Source: JALZAI01 sp038212215
GTDB lineage: Bacteria; Actinomycetota; Actinomycetes; Mycobacteriales; Jatrophihabitantaceae
Reading direction: 5' to 3'
DNA length: 64,000 nt
NCBI GenBank assembly: GCA_038212215.1
Contig: JBBQUT010000018.1
Location: forward strand, 22,766 to 86,765
The position numbers and the translations under genes were made by a program. Position 1 is the stretch's first letter, and the number at the start of each line of letters is the position of its first letter. The notes beneath the pieces are model-generated. The model was given only the letters and a program-made list of their open reading frames with translations, was not told the origin of the DNA and did no database searches. Of this stretch, positions 45,671 to 53,949 are shown piece by piece.

Positions 45671-46675
45671 CTAGACACCGATGATCGGCCGAAGAACCTT
45701 GATCGCCCGATCGATCGCGTCGTCGTCGATATCGAGGTGCGTGACGAGCCGCAGCACCCGCGGACCGAGCGCAGATACGAGCACGCTGTCCGCGCGCGCC
45801 TTTGCCGCGACGGCCGCCGCGTCGTCGACATCGAGCACGACGATGTTGGTGGCCACGTGCGCCGGATCGCCGCCGAGACCCTCGGCAAGCCGCGCGGCGC
45901 GGGCGTGGTCGTCGGCGAGGCGCTCCAGGTGGTGCGCGAGCGCATACCGGCCTGCTGCGGCGAGAATGCCGGCCTGGCGCATCCCGCCGCCGTAGCGCTT
46001 GCGCCACACGCGAGCCTCGGCGATGCGCTCGTCGCTGGAGACAAGAACCGATCCGACCGGGGCGCCCAGGCCCTTGGACAGACACACCGAGACGGTGTCG
46101 AACGGCGCGGCGAGCTCGGCCAGCGCAGTCCCCGTCGAGATGTGGGCGTTCCACAACCGCGCGCCGTCCAGATGCAGCCCGAGCCCGGTCTCACGTGCCA
46201 GCGCTACGACGGCGGCAAGGTCATCGGCTGGCTGGACCGTCCCGCCACCGAAGTTGTGGGTGTTCTCGACAGCGATCGCTGCCGTGGAGACCAGGTAGGG
46301 CCCGGCGTCCGGAGCAACGAGGTCACGGACCGCCTCGACGTCGAGGCGGCCGCGTACCGCTCTCCACGTCCGGAACGTGATGCCGGAGAACACCGCGGCC
46401 GCACCCAGCTCTGCGCGCGCGACGTGGGCGAGCGAGTCGCAGACCAGCTCCTGCCCGGGCCGGACGAGCAAGCGCATCCCCAGCTGGTTGCCCAACGTGC
46501 CGGACGCCACGAACAACCCTGCCGCGTGACCGAGCAGCGCCGCGACCTCGGCCTCGAGGGCGTTCACCTCGGGATCCTCGCCGTAGACGTCGTCGCCGAC
46601 CTCGGCCGCCGCCATCGCCACGCGCATGGCCGCAGACGGACGGGTGACGGTATCCGAGCGTAGGTCGACCGTCAT
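45671..46675 (-). CDS. ltaE: L-threonine aldolase / beta-eliminating lyase family
   Basis: A 334-residue PLP enzyme (fold type I) that cleaves threonine or allo-threonine to glycine and acetaldehyde. RSDTVTRP opens the protein, ENTHNFGGGTV and GLHLDGARLWNA bind the cofactor, and the Schiff-base lysine is in CLSKGLGAPVGS (about residue 200). ATG 46675 is preceded by GGAG seven bases upstream. Its ATG overlaps the TGA of a 24-codon ORF that in turn overlaps the aroG stop, an arrangement that could couple aroG and ltaE translation. Confidence 0.92.
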   Translation of the reverse strand: MTVDLRSDTVTRPSAAMRVAMAAAEVGDDVYGEDPEVNALEAEVAALLGHAAGLFVASGTLGNQLGMRLLVRPGQELVCDSLAHVARAELGAAAVFSGITFRTWRAVRGRLDVEAVRDLVAPDAGPYLVSTAAIAVENTHNFGGGTVQPADDLAAVVALARETGLGLHLDGARLWNAHISTGTALAELAAPFDTVSVCLSKGLGAPVGSVLVSSDERIAEARVWRKRYGGGMRQAGILAAAGRYALAHHLERLADDHARAARLAEGLGGDPAHVATNIVVLDVDDAAAVAAKARADSVLVSALGPRVLRLVTHLDIDDDAIDRAIKVLRPIIGV

Positions 46676-46746
46676 GAACCCGCTCCAACCACGAATGACC
46701 AAAACGGATGGCCTGTGCCGGCCGGAGCGAAGCGACGGTCGGTCAC
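46672..46746 (-). other. 24-codon ORF bridging aroG and the threonine aldolase gene
   Basis: GTG at 46746 overlaps the aroG TGA (GTGA) and the ORF's own TGA overlaps the ltaE ATG (ATGA). The peptide begins VTDRRFAPAGTGHPFW and is unlike the SEACERT type. No separate ribosome site precedes it. It may be only a coupling device and not a functional peptide. Confidence 0.4.
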
Positions 46747-48110
46747 GGCCCGGCCTCGCGCCGGCGCCGGTCTGCCACCAACCGCTCGGCGACGCGGAAG
46801 GCGAGCTCGAGTGATTGTTCGATGTTCAGCCGCGGGTCACAGGCTGTCTCGTAGCGCCTGCCGAGATCGGACGCGGTCAGCTCGGCCGTCCCGCCGATGC
46901 ACTCGGTTACGTCGTCGCCAGTCAGCTCGACGTGCAGGCCGCCCGGGTGCGTCCCGAGGGCGGCGTGCACGTCAAAAAAGCCGTCGACCTCGTCGATGAT
47001 CCGGTCCAGGTGCCGGGTTTTCACGCCGCCGGGCGTCTCTTCGGTGTTGCCATGCATCGGGTCGCACTGCCAGACCACGAGGTGCCCGGTCGAGGCGACC
47101 TTCTCCACGATCGCGGGCAGCCTGTCACGCACCAGCCAGTTCGACATCCGGCTGATCAGGGTCAGCCGCCCCGGCACGCCGTCCGGATCGAGCTTCTCTA
47201 CCAATTCCGCCGCGAACCCCGGCGTGGTCGTCGGGCCCAGCTTCACGCCGATCGGATTGGCGATGCGCGAGACGAAGTCAAGGTGTGCGCCGTCGAGTTG
47301 GCGGGTGCGCTCGCCGATCCAGACGAAATGGCCGGAGAGGTCATACGCGCGGCCGTCCTCCAGCCGGGTCAATGCGCGCTCGTACTCCAGGATCAGCGCC
47401 TCGTGCCCGGCGTAGAGCTCCACACCTTCCAGCGCCGAGTCGTGCACGCCGCAGGCGCGCATGAACCGCACGGCCCGGTCGATCTCGCCGGCCAGCTTCT
47501 CGTAGCGGTACCCGGTTTCGGTGGTGCGGGCGAAGGCGGTGTTCCAGGCGTGCACGCGGTCCAGCGAGGCCAGGCCGCCGCCCGCGTAGGCCCGCAGCAG
47601 ATTCAGCGTCGAGGCCGCCGTCGAATAAGCGCGCACGATCCGCGCAGGGTCCGGCGTCCGGTCACCGTGCAGGTCGTTGACCATGTCCCCGCGGTAGGAG
47701 AACTGTCCGGACGCATCGCGGTCCGACGAGCGCGGCTTCGCGTACTGCCCGGCGATCCGGCCCAGCTTGACCACTGGCATGGACGCCCCGTAGGTCAACA
47801 CGACCGCCATCTGCAGCAGCACCCGGACCTTGCCGGCGATGTCGGCCTGCGACGAGGTCAGGAACGTTTCGGCGCAGTCCCCACCCTGCAGCAGGAATGC
47901 CTCGCCGCGCGCCACCGCGGCAAGCCGGTCGCGCAGTTGGTCGACCTCGGAGGCCACGACCAGTGGCGGGCGACCAGCCAGGGTGAGCGCCGCGTCGCGC
48001 AGCGCCGCGTCATCGGGCCAGTTCGGTTGCTGCGCGGCGCTCAGCGCGCGCCACGCGTCCAGGCCGAGGTCGTCAGACGCGGATCGGCCGGGAGCGAGCG
48101 AGCTGGTCAC
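46743..48110 (-). CDS. aroG: DAHP synthase, class II (plant/mycobacterial type)
   Basis: A 455-residue class II DAHP synthase. Conserved blocks are FLLQGGDCAETF, KPRSSDRDASGQFSYRGD-type sequence, LDRVHAWN, GHFVWIGERTRQLDGAHLDF, NPIGVKLGPTTTP and VVWQCDPMHGNTEETPGGVKTR. Cys in GGDCAE, His in DPMHGNT and Asp near the C-terminus bind the metal. In M. tuberculosis this enzyme (Rv2178c) sits in the same neighbourhood. The GTG at 48110 has only a weak ribosome site. Its stop overlaps a bridging ORF toward ltaE. Confidence 0.96.
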   Translation of the reverse strand: MTSSLAPGRSASDDLGLDAWRALSAAQQPNWPDDAALRDAALTLAGRPPLVVASEVDQLRDRLAAVARGEAFLLQGGDCAETFLTSSQADIAGKVRVLLQMAVVLTYGASMPVVKLGRIAGQYAKPRSSDRDASGQFSYRGDMVNDLHGDRTPDPARIVRAYSTAASTLNLLRAYAGGGLASLDRVHAWNTAFARTTETGYRYEKLAGEIDRAVRFMRACGVHDSALEGVELYAGHEALILEYERALTRLEDGRAYDLSGHFVWIGERTRQLDGAHLDFVSRIANPIGVKLGPTTTPGFAAELVEKLDPDGVPGRLTLISRMSNWLVRDRLPAIVEKVASTGHLVVWQCDPMHGNTEETPGGVKTRHLDRIIDEVDGFFDVHAALGTHPGGLHVELTGDDVTECIGGTAELTASDLGRRYETACDPRLNIEQSLELAFRVAERLVADRRRREAGP

Positions 48111-48177
48111 CTGGCCCAGGGTAGGGGACGCGGCGAGCCGCCCCCGTCCGTCGCGATTGCCGTGTCACGATCCGACG

Positions 48178-48873
48178 GTGGACGACGGCCCGCGGCTGCT
48201 CGAAGGCTTCACGCACCGCGCCGCCGAGCGGCACGGCGAGGTGCGGCTCCCGGCGAGTGCCGCGGTCGTCTTGGCGGCCCTCGGGCAGGCGTTGCTGCCG
48301 GACGCGCTGCTCGTCGTTCCGCGCTGGGTGCTGCCGGTGATCGAGATCGCGCTGCTCGTGCCGCTCGTGGCGATCAATCCGAACCGGCTCACGACCGAAA
48401 CCCGCTGGTCGCGAATCGTCAGCTTGGCCCTCACCGCGCTCATCATCGTGACCAATCTCGTCGCGCTCGGCTTCCTGCTGCACGATCTGGTCGGAAGCAC
48501 ATCCGGCAACGGTCGGCAATTGCTGCTCGGGGCGCTCGAGGTCTGGCTGACGAACATGATCGCGTTTGCACTGGTCTTTTGGGATCTCGACCGGGGCGGC
48601 GCGGGCGCGCGCCTGCCGAGCTCCGCCGTGCCGTCCGGCCGGGCCGATTTTCGCTTTCCGCAGGACAGCGACGCATCCACCGACGAAGCACCGCCGTGGA
48701 TGCCGGTGTTCCTCGACTACCTGTTCCTGTCGATCACCAACTCAACGGCGTTCAGCCCGACCGACACGCTGCCGCTGACCTCGCGCGCGAAGTTGCTGAT
48801 GTCCGTCCAGGCGCTGACCGCGATGATCACGTCCTTGCTGGTCGTCGCCCGGGCCGTGAACATCCTGAAATAG
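48178..48873 (+). CDS. DUF1345-type membrane protein
   Basis: 231 residues with about five membrane helices. FWDLDRGG and YLFLSITNSTAFSPTDTLPLTSRAKLLM near residues 140-210 are the DUF1345 signature. Function is unknown. GTG 48178 is used because the upstream frame overlaps the divergent aroG start. The 3' end abuts the phosphofructokinase stop with no gap, so the two genes are tightly convergent. Confidence 0.85.
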   Translation: MDDGPRLLEGFTHRAAERHGEVRLPASAAVVLAALGQALLPDALLVVPRWVLPVIEIALLVPLVAINPNRLTTETRWSRIVSLALTALIIVTNLVALGFLLHDLVGSTSGNGRQLLLGALEVWLTNMIAFALVFWDLDRGGAGARLPSSAVPSGRADFRFPQDSDASTDEAPPWMPVFLDYLFLSITNSTAFSPTDTLPLTSRAKLLMSVQALTAMITSLLVVARAVNILK

Positions 48874-49899
48874 TCAGCCGAAGAACACTTCGGCCTCGGC
48901 GTACAGGTGCGGTTTGACCGTCTTGAGCTCCGCTGTCGCCGCGATCAGCGGGACGCGGACGATCTCCGTACCCTGTAGCGCCACCATGTGCCCCCACGCG
49001 CCGTCCTGTACCGCATCGACGGCGTGCAGCCCGAAGCGGGTAGCGAGGACACGGTCGAACGCCGAAGGCGTGCCGCCGCGCTGGATGTGTCCGAGCACGG
49101 TCGTGCGCGCCTCCTTGCCGGTCCGCTTCTCGATCTCGCGGGCCAGCCATTCGCCGATACCGCCCAGGCGGACGTGGCCGAACGCATCCAGGTCCTGGGC
49201 TACCGTCGCGTTCTCGCCGCCGTCGGGGGTCGCGCCCTCGGAGACCACCAGAATCGGCGCGTAGTGCGACTGGAACCGGCTCTCCACGTAGGCGCAGACC
49301 CGCTCGAGCGAGAATGGCTGCTCAGGGATCAGGATGACATTCGCGCCCCCGGCAATACCGGCGTGCAGGGCGATCCAGCCCGCATGCCGGCCCATCACCT
49401 CGACGATGAGCGCCCGGTGGTGCGACTCGGCAGTGGTGTGCAATCGATCGATCGCCTCCATCGCGATGTTCACAGCGGTGTCGAACCCGAAGGTGTAATC
49501 GGTCGCGTTCAGGTCGTTGTCGATCGTTTTGGGGACACCCACCACGTTCACGCCGAGCTCGCCCAGCCGGGTCGCGACGCCCAGGGTGTCTTCGCCGCCG
49601 ATCGCGATCAGGGCGTCGATGCGCTGCTCGTGCAGGGTCGTGGTGATCCGCTCGAAGCCGTCGTCGACCTTGAACGGGTTCGTACGCGAGGACCCGAGGA
49701 TGGTGCCGCCACGCGGCAGGATGCCACGGACCTCGGGCACGCCGAGCGACATCGTGATGCCTTCCAGCGGACCCTTCCAGCCATCGCGGAACCCCACGAA
49801 CTCGTGGCCGTACACGCCGACGCCCTTGCGCACGACCGCGCGGATCACTGCATTCAGTCCTGGGCAGTCGCCGCCGCCTGTGAGCACTCCGATGCGCAT
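48874..49899 (-). CDS. pfkA: 6-phosphofructokinase, group III, probably pyrophosphate-dependent
   Basis: 341 residues. GVLTGGGDCPGLNAVIR binds the phosphoryl donor; the substrate block is PKTIDNDL. At the two positions that set donor choice (E. coli numbering and position coincide) it has Asp104 (GGED) and Lys124 (PKTIDND), where ATP enzymes usually have Gly at both. This matches PPi-dependent enzymes such as that of Amycolatopsis. MGRHAGWIAL and the Arg/His sites for fructose-6-phosphate are present. If PPi is used the step is reversible. Confidence 0.93.
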   Translation of the reverse strand: MRIGVLTGGGDCPGLNAVIRAVVRKGVGVYGHEFVGFRDGWKGPLEGITMSLGVPEVRGILPRGGTILGSSRTNPFKVDDGFERITTTLHEQRIDALIAIGGEDTLGVATRLGELGVNVVGVPKTIDNDLNATDYTFGFDTAVNIAMEAIDRLHTTAESHHRALIVEVMGRHAGWIALHAGIAGGANVILIPEQPFSLERVCAYVESRFQSHYAPILVVSEGATPDGGENATVAQDLDAFGHVRLGGIGEWLAREIEKRTGKEARTTVLGHIQRGGTPSAFDRVLATRFGLHAVDAVQDGAWGHMVALQGTEIVRVPLIAATAELKTVKPHLYAEAEVFFG

Positions 49900-49935
49900 G
49901 CACCCGATCCTCTCGCTCGTCCTATGTGAACGTCA

Positions 49936-49987
49936 GTCTGCCGCGTGCGATGAACATTGCAGTCTGCCGCTTGAGGTGATCATTGCA
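49936..49987 (-). repeat. 26-bp tandem repeat spanning the exoribonuclease stop codon
   Basis: Two 26-base units (49936-49961, 49962-49987) agree at 21 positions; each reads TGCAATG.TCA...GGCAGAC on the minus strand. The first unit contains the last codons and TGA of the exoribonuclease gene. It occupies the 80-base gap toward the phosphofructokinase gene. Confidence 0.7.
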
Positions 49988-50450
49988 GGGCCCGCCACCG
50001 GGCGAGGTTGTGCCGCGCGTCGGCGAGGGCGTCGTGCTGGTCCGGCGGCGCGGGGGGCAGTTGCGGCCGACCGGCGTCCTCCCAGCGTTGGCGCAGTTCG
50101 TGGGTGAAGCGAGGGATGACTCGTGGGAGGGCCCGCATGTCGCCCCACAGCTGCGCCAGCATCACGTGGTCGTAGGCGGCCATCCAGGCCCACAACTCGA
50201 TCGGTTCGCCCGGTTCGGTCAGGAAGGCGAGCAGGTCGTCGCGGATCCGGGCAAGCGAGCGCCAGGACGGATCGGCCGGCGAGGGCAGCTTGGAAAGGAC
50301 GTTGTCACGCACCCATGCGATTGCCCGCTTCGGGTCGAACTCGGTGGACACCGCGTAGAACTCGCGGCCGGTCTCGTCGAGCATCCCGATCGAGACGAAT
50401 TCGATCGTCCGACCGTCCTCGATGAATTCGCAATCGTAGAAGAAGCGCAC
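49980..50450 (-). CDS. 3'-5' exoribonuclease of the Rv2179c (polyadenylate-specific) family
   Basis: A 156-residue DEDD-fold RNase. Asp6 and Glu8 (FFYDCEFIEDG) and the C-terminal His/Asp pair (DQHDALADARHN) form the two-metal site; an Asp in WMAAYDHVMLAQLWG completes it. In M. tuberculosis Rv2179c is next to aroG and cleaves 3' overhangs of RNA. The gene ends inside a 26-bp tandem repeat. Twelve bases separate it from the acyltransferase gene upstream. Confidence 0.92.
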   Translation of the reverse strand: MRFFYDCEFIEDGRTIEFVSIGMLDETGREFYAVSTEFDPKRAIAWVRDNVLSKLPSPADPSWRSLARIRDDLLAFLTEPGEPIELWAWMAAYDHVMLAQLWGDMRALPRVIPRFTHELRQRWEDAGRPQLPPAPPDQHDALADARHNLARWRALQ

Positions 50451-50462
50451 GCCGCGGACGAC

Positions 50463-51209
50463 CTAGGAAGCCCGGGTGTCTGGCAACCGGGCGTCCGGCG
50501 TGTCCTTCGAGCCGAAACCGAGCGTACGGCTGGCTTGGGCCTTCTTCACCTTGGCTGCGTACTGGTCGACGTACTCCTGGCCGGACAGCTGCATCAGCCG
50601 GTACATGACCTCGTCGGTGATCGAGCGCTCTACCAGCCGGTCACCAGCCATGCCTTCGAAGCGCGAGAAGTCCAGCGGCGGGCCGAACCGGACCCCGGGG
50701 CGGGGTCGCAGTCGCGGCAGCAGTCGACCGGGCGGCTGGATCGAAGCTGTATTGATCATGGCGCAGGGGACGACGATGGCGCCGGATTCCAGGGCCATCC
50801 GGGCGACCCCGGTCTTGCCGCGGTAGAGCCGCCCGTCGGGCGAGCGCGTCCCCTCCGGGTAGATGCCGAGCAGGTCACCGTGGCGCAGCACCCGGACGCC
50901 GGTGCGCAGCGCCGCCCGCGAGGCGTCCGAGTCGTCGCGATCGATCGGCACCTGACCGACGCCGTAGAAGAACATCCGCGTCAGCCGGCCCTTGAGCCCG
51001 GGCGTGTCGAAGTACTCCGACTTGGCGAGAAAGGTCACCCTGCGCCGGACCAGCAGGGGCAGGAAGAACGAGTCGCAGAACGAGAGGTGATTGCTGGCCA
51101 GGATGGCGGGACGATCGGTAGGGACGTTGTCCAGTCCTTCGGTCCAAGGACGCCAGAGCAGGCGTAGCGCGGGGCCGATAACGACGAACTTCGCCAGCCA
51201 GTAGAACAC
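50463..51209 (-). CDS. 1-acyl-sn-glycerol-3-phosphate acyltransferase (PlsC-like)
   Basis: 248 residues. The acyltransferase signatures are NHLSFCDSFFLP (HX4D, catalytic His and Asp) and IYPEGTRSPDG; one membrane helix is at the N-terminus. It acylates lysophosphatidate or a related lipid at the membrane (compare Rv2182c). GTG 51209 has GGAG six bases upstream and avoids overlap with the divergent hydrolase promoter; a start at 51278 is in frame but less likely. Confidence 0.92.
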   Translation of the reverse strand: MFYWLAKFVVIGPALRLLWRPWTEGLDNVPTDRPAILASNHLSFCDSFFLPLLVRRRVTFLAKSEYFDTPGLKGRLTRMFFYGVGQVPIDRDDSDASRAALRTGVRVLRHGDLLGIYPEGTRSPDGRLYRGKTGVARMALESGAIVVPCAMINTASIQPPGRLLPRLRPRPGVRFGPPLDFSRFEGMAGDRLVERSITDEVMYRLMQLSGQEYVDQYAAKVKKAQASRTLGFGSKDTPDARLPDTRAS

Positions 51210-51328
51210 CGCAGCTCCGGTTCGTCGCGGTGCTGCGGCGAGGTGCAGCACCTTGTGCCGAAACCCTAATGCCTGCACCGGGACAGTGCACCATTCCTCA
51301 AGTCCGGCGCGCCAGGCATGATGGTCGC

Positions 51329-52111
51329 GTGCCCCTGTTCGCGGAAGCCGAATCCTTCACCGCCGACGGCGGCCCGATCGGCGTGGTCGTCAGTCACGGC
51401 TTCACCGGCACGCCGGAGAGTGTCCGGGATTGGGCCCATGCTCTCGCCGACGCCGGCTACTCGGTCCGGCTGCCGTTGCTGCCCGGGCACGGTTATACGT
51501 GGCGGGAGACGAACCGGTCTAACTGGCAGCAGTGGTACGCGACTGTCGAGCAGGCCTACGACGAGCTCGCGGCGCGCTGCGACACCGTCTTCGGCGCCGG
51601 GTTGTCGATGGGCGCCACGCTGGTCACGCGGTTGGCCGAGCAGAAGGGTGCCGCCCTCGCGGGTCTGATCCTGGTCAATCCCGCATTCGGCACCCGCCGC
51701 GTCGACGCTCGGTTCGCGCCCTACGTCTCGTGGCTCATCCGGTCGCAGAAGTCGATCGGCGGCGACATCAAGAAACCCGGCGTCGAGGAGCCCGCCAACG
51801 ACCGCACCCCCGTCGTCGCTTTCGCGTCGCTCACCAAGCTCTGGAAGGTCACGGTTGCCGACCTCTCGAAAGTGACCGCGCCGATCCGGATGTTTCGCAG
51901 CGTCGAGGACCACGTCGTGGACTCGCTGTCGGCGCAGCTGCTCAAGTCTGGCGCGACGTCCACGACCGTGGAGGAGACGTTGCTCGAGAACAGCTACCAC
52001 GTCGCGACCATGGACTACGACGCACCCGCGATCTTCCAAGGCTCCCTCGACTTCATCCGCTCACTCACCGATGCCTCCGCTCGCGACGTCCAGGGTGAAC
52101 CGGCACCATGA
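51329..52111 (+). CDS. Alpha/beta hydrolase, carboxylesterase/monoacylglycerol lipase type
   Basis: 260 residues. The oxyanion region is VVVSHGFTGTPES, the nucleophile Ser is in GAGLSMGATL (about 91), the acid is Asp in SVEDHVVD and the His is in ENSYHVATMDYD. The closest familiar group is the Est30/carboxylesterase family. GTG 51329 begins at the conserved start. The TGA overlaps the next ATG (ATGA). Substrate unknown, but the acyltransferase neighbour suggests lipid work. Confidence 0.9.
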   Translation: MPLFAEAESFTADGGPIGVVVSHGFTGTPESVRDWAHALADAGYSVRLPLLPGHGYTWRETNRSNWQQWYATVEQAYDELAARCDTVFGAGLSMGATLVTRLAEQKGAALAGLILVNPAFGTRRVDARFAPYVSWLIRSQKSIGGDIKKPGVEEPANDRTPVVAFASLTKLWKVTVADLSKVTAPIRMFRSVEDHVVDSLSAQLLKSGATSTTVEETLLENSYHVATMDYDAPAIFQGSLDFIRSLTDASARDVQGEPAP

Positions 52112-52818
52112 GCGTTCAACCGCCGGCCGCCGTGCCGCAACCACCCGAGGAACCGGCGCAGCGCCGCGACAACGGACTCGTCGCTGCCTCGTACGTGCCG
52201 CTGACCGATGTCGCCGCGCCGGTCGCGCCCAGCGTGCTCGTCGCACTCGGCCGTGCTCGCATCGCCGCCTACCTCGCCGAGACTCCGGCGGTGCCCGGGG
52301 CGACGGGTGCGCCGCTGCGCCTCTACGTTGCATCCGGCGAACGTGCCGACGCCCGCACCATCGTCGCTTCGGTGGTGCGCGCCAGTGGCGACGCCTTGAC
52401 GCCTGCGGACCCGCTGGCCGGCATCGACTCCGACGCAGAGTTCGCCAGGCTGGTCGCCGACTGGCACGTGGACACGCATAATGCGATTCGCGAGGCGGAG
52501 AAACAGCTCACCCGAGAGGACGAGGACTGGCGACTGAGGCTGAACACTGCCGCGCCGCCACCGCAAGTCCCGGAACTGGCCGAGGAGCACTACGTTCCGC
52601 CGACTCCCCCACCGCTGCCGCGCTTCGCCGCCCCCACGGTGGTGGCGATGGCCGTGCTGGCGATGTCGATCATCATTCTGGCCTTCGGCGGCGAGTTCGG
52701 GCTGGCCAGCCGGCTGACCCTGCTACTCGGTGTCATCGGCGTGCTCTTCGGAGCCGGGATGCTGATCATGCGGATGCGCGAGAATCGTGACGACGACGAC
52801 GACGGCGCGGTGCTCTGA
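52108..52818 (+). CDS. Actinobacterial membrane protein, DUF308-like
   Basis: 236 residues. A soluble N-terminal part (about 1-165) with Pro-rich linker (PPTPPPLPRFAAP) is followed by two membrane helices (about 178-198 and 203-222) and an acidic tail (RDDDDDGAVL). No catalytic motif is seen. It is coupled to the hydrolase gene by ATGA. It looks like a conserved actinobacterial family of unknown function. Confidence 0.8.
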   Translation: MSVQPPAAVPQPPEEPAQRRDNGLVAASYVPLTDVAAPVAPSVLVALGRARIAAYLAETPAVPGATGAPLRLYVASGERADARTIVASVVRASGDALTPADPLAGIDSDAEFARLVADWHVDTHNAIREAEKQLTREDEDWRLRLNTAAPPPQVPELAEEHYVPPTPPPLPRFAAPTVVAMAVLAMSIIILAFGGEFGLASRLTLLLGVIGVLFGAGMLIMRMRENRDDDDDGAVL

Positions 52819-52982
52819 GCACCTCGTCGCAGCAGCGCCAAAACTCGGCGGGTGACTACTGACTGCCGAATGCGGGCGCTACGCCGGAGGATAGCTACGC
52901 CTGCTGTTCTTCCGTGCGACACGTCCCCCCGGGCAGGCAGACACCTGACGATCCCAAACTGGCGGCGGAGGTGGCGCACACA

Positions 52983-53210
52983 ATGGAAACAGACGCCAAT
53001 ACCGTGTTCGTCCTGTGGTGCCGGCTGACCGGTACCGATCTGGCCGACTTCTCCGATCAGGAGCGCCGAGCGTTCATCGCCCGCCCGCAGGTCGCCGAAC
53101 TCGCCGCCAAGCCCTATGAGGTGCTGTTGGACGCAGGGATCGAGGCAGCGCGGCATGGCACCCTGCCCCTGGAGCGGTGGCTCAATGCCGTACGCACCGT
53201 CAGCGCTTAG
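52983..53210 (+). CDS. Small soluble protein of unknown function
   Basis: 75 residues from ATG 52983, which follows GGAGGTGG about ten bases upstream; a GTG at 52914 would add 23 unconserved-looking residues. It is helical and mixed in charge (TDLADFSDQERRAFIARP). Not recognised. Its TAG overlaps the stop of the convergent nuclease gene by three bases. Confidence 0.6.
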   Translation: METDANTVFVLWCRLTGTDLADFSDQERRAFIARPQVAELAAKPYEVLLDAGIEAARHGTLPLERWLNAVRTVSA

Positions 53211-53905
53211 TCCGTAGCGGGAAGCTCCAGCTCGGCGAGCACCGGCAGGTGGTCGCTCGCCGCCGCCGCGTCGCCATGATCGATCACCCGTGCCGCGCGG
53301 ACGGTGATCCGGGGGTCGGCGAAAATGGCATCAATCCGCCTGCGCGGACGGGCCGCGCTGGACGTGAACCCGCCCCCCACCCCGGCTTCGGCGAACGCGT
53401 CGCGCCGCGTCTCGTTGAGGGCAGCCCAAGTAGCCGACCCGGGCACGTCGTTCATGTCGCCACCGACCACCGTGGGGACGTCGGCCGGAACCCGCGCCGC
53501 GATCGCTGACTCCAACTCGCTGACGTGGCGCAGCCGTGGCTGGGCGGCCAGGTCGAGGTGCACGCCGGCGACCGCGAAGCTGGCGCCGCGATAGCGGAGC
53601 ACGGCGATGGCGGTGCCGCGCTGGTGCAGGCGTGGATCCCTGCTGAACAACACGTCGTCGCTGGCCTGCACGTCCACCGAAAGGGAACAGAGAATCAGAT
53701 TCGCCGCCGCGCCGCGTCCGCCGCCGGCGACGACCAGATTGCTGCGACGAGCCAGTTCGGCACACAGCGACCGCCAGCGCAGGAAACGCGGAGCCTCCTG
53801 CACCAGGACAACGTCCGGCTCGGCACTGCGGATCACCCGGCCTAGCGCCGCGCGATCGTCACGCATCGAGCGCACGTTGTAGCTGAGCAGGCGGATGATC
53901 GGCAC
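53207..53905 (-). CDS. Endonuclease/exonuclease/phosphatase family protein
   Basis: 232 residues of the EEP fold. Asn in LSYNVRSM, Glu in VLVQEAPRF, His and Asp in VAGVHLDLAAQP, Asp/Asn in VGGDMNDVPGS and the C-terminal SDHLPVLAEL (Asp-His) mark the metal and catalytic site. The substrate may be DNA or a phosphorylated small molecule. No signal peptide. Confidence 0.92.
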   Translation of the reverse strand: MPIIRLLSYNVRSMRDDRAALGRVIRSAEPDVVLVQEAPRFLRWRSLCAELARRSNLVVAGGGRGAAANLILCSLSVDVQASDDVLFSRDPRLHQRGTAIAVLRYRGASFAVAGVHLDLAAQPRLRHVSELESAIAARVPADVPTVVGGDMNDVPGSATWAALNETRRDAFAEAGVGGGFTSSAARPRRRIDAIFADPRITVRAARVIDHGDAAAASDHLPVLAELELPATD

Positions 53906-53949
53906 CCGTTCATCCTCGCCTACTGCTTGCAGCCACCCGGTTGCACCCG

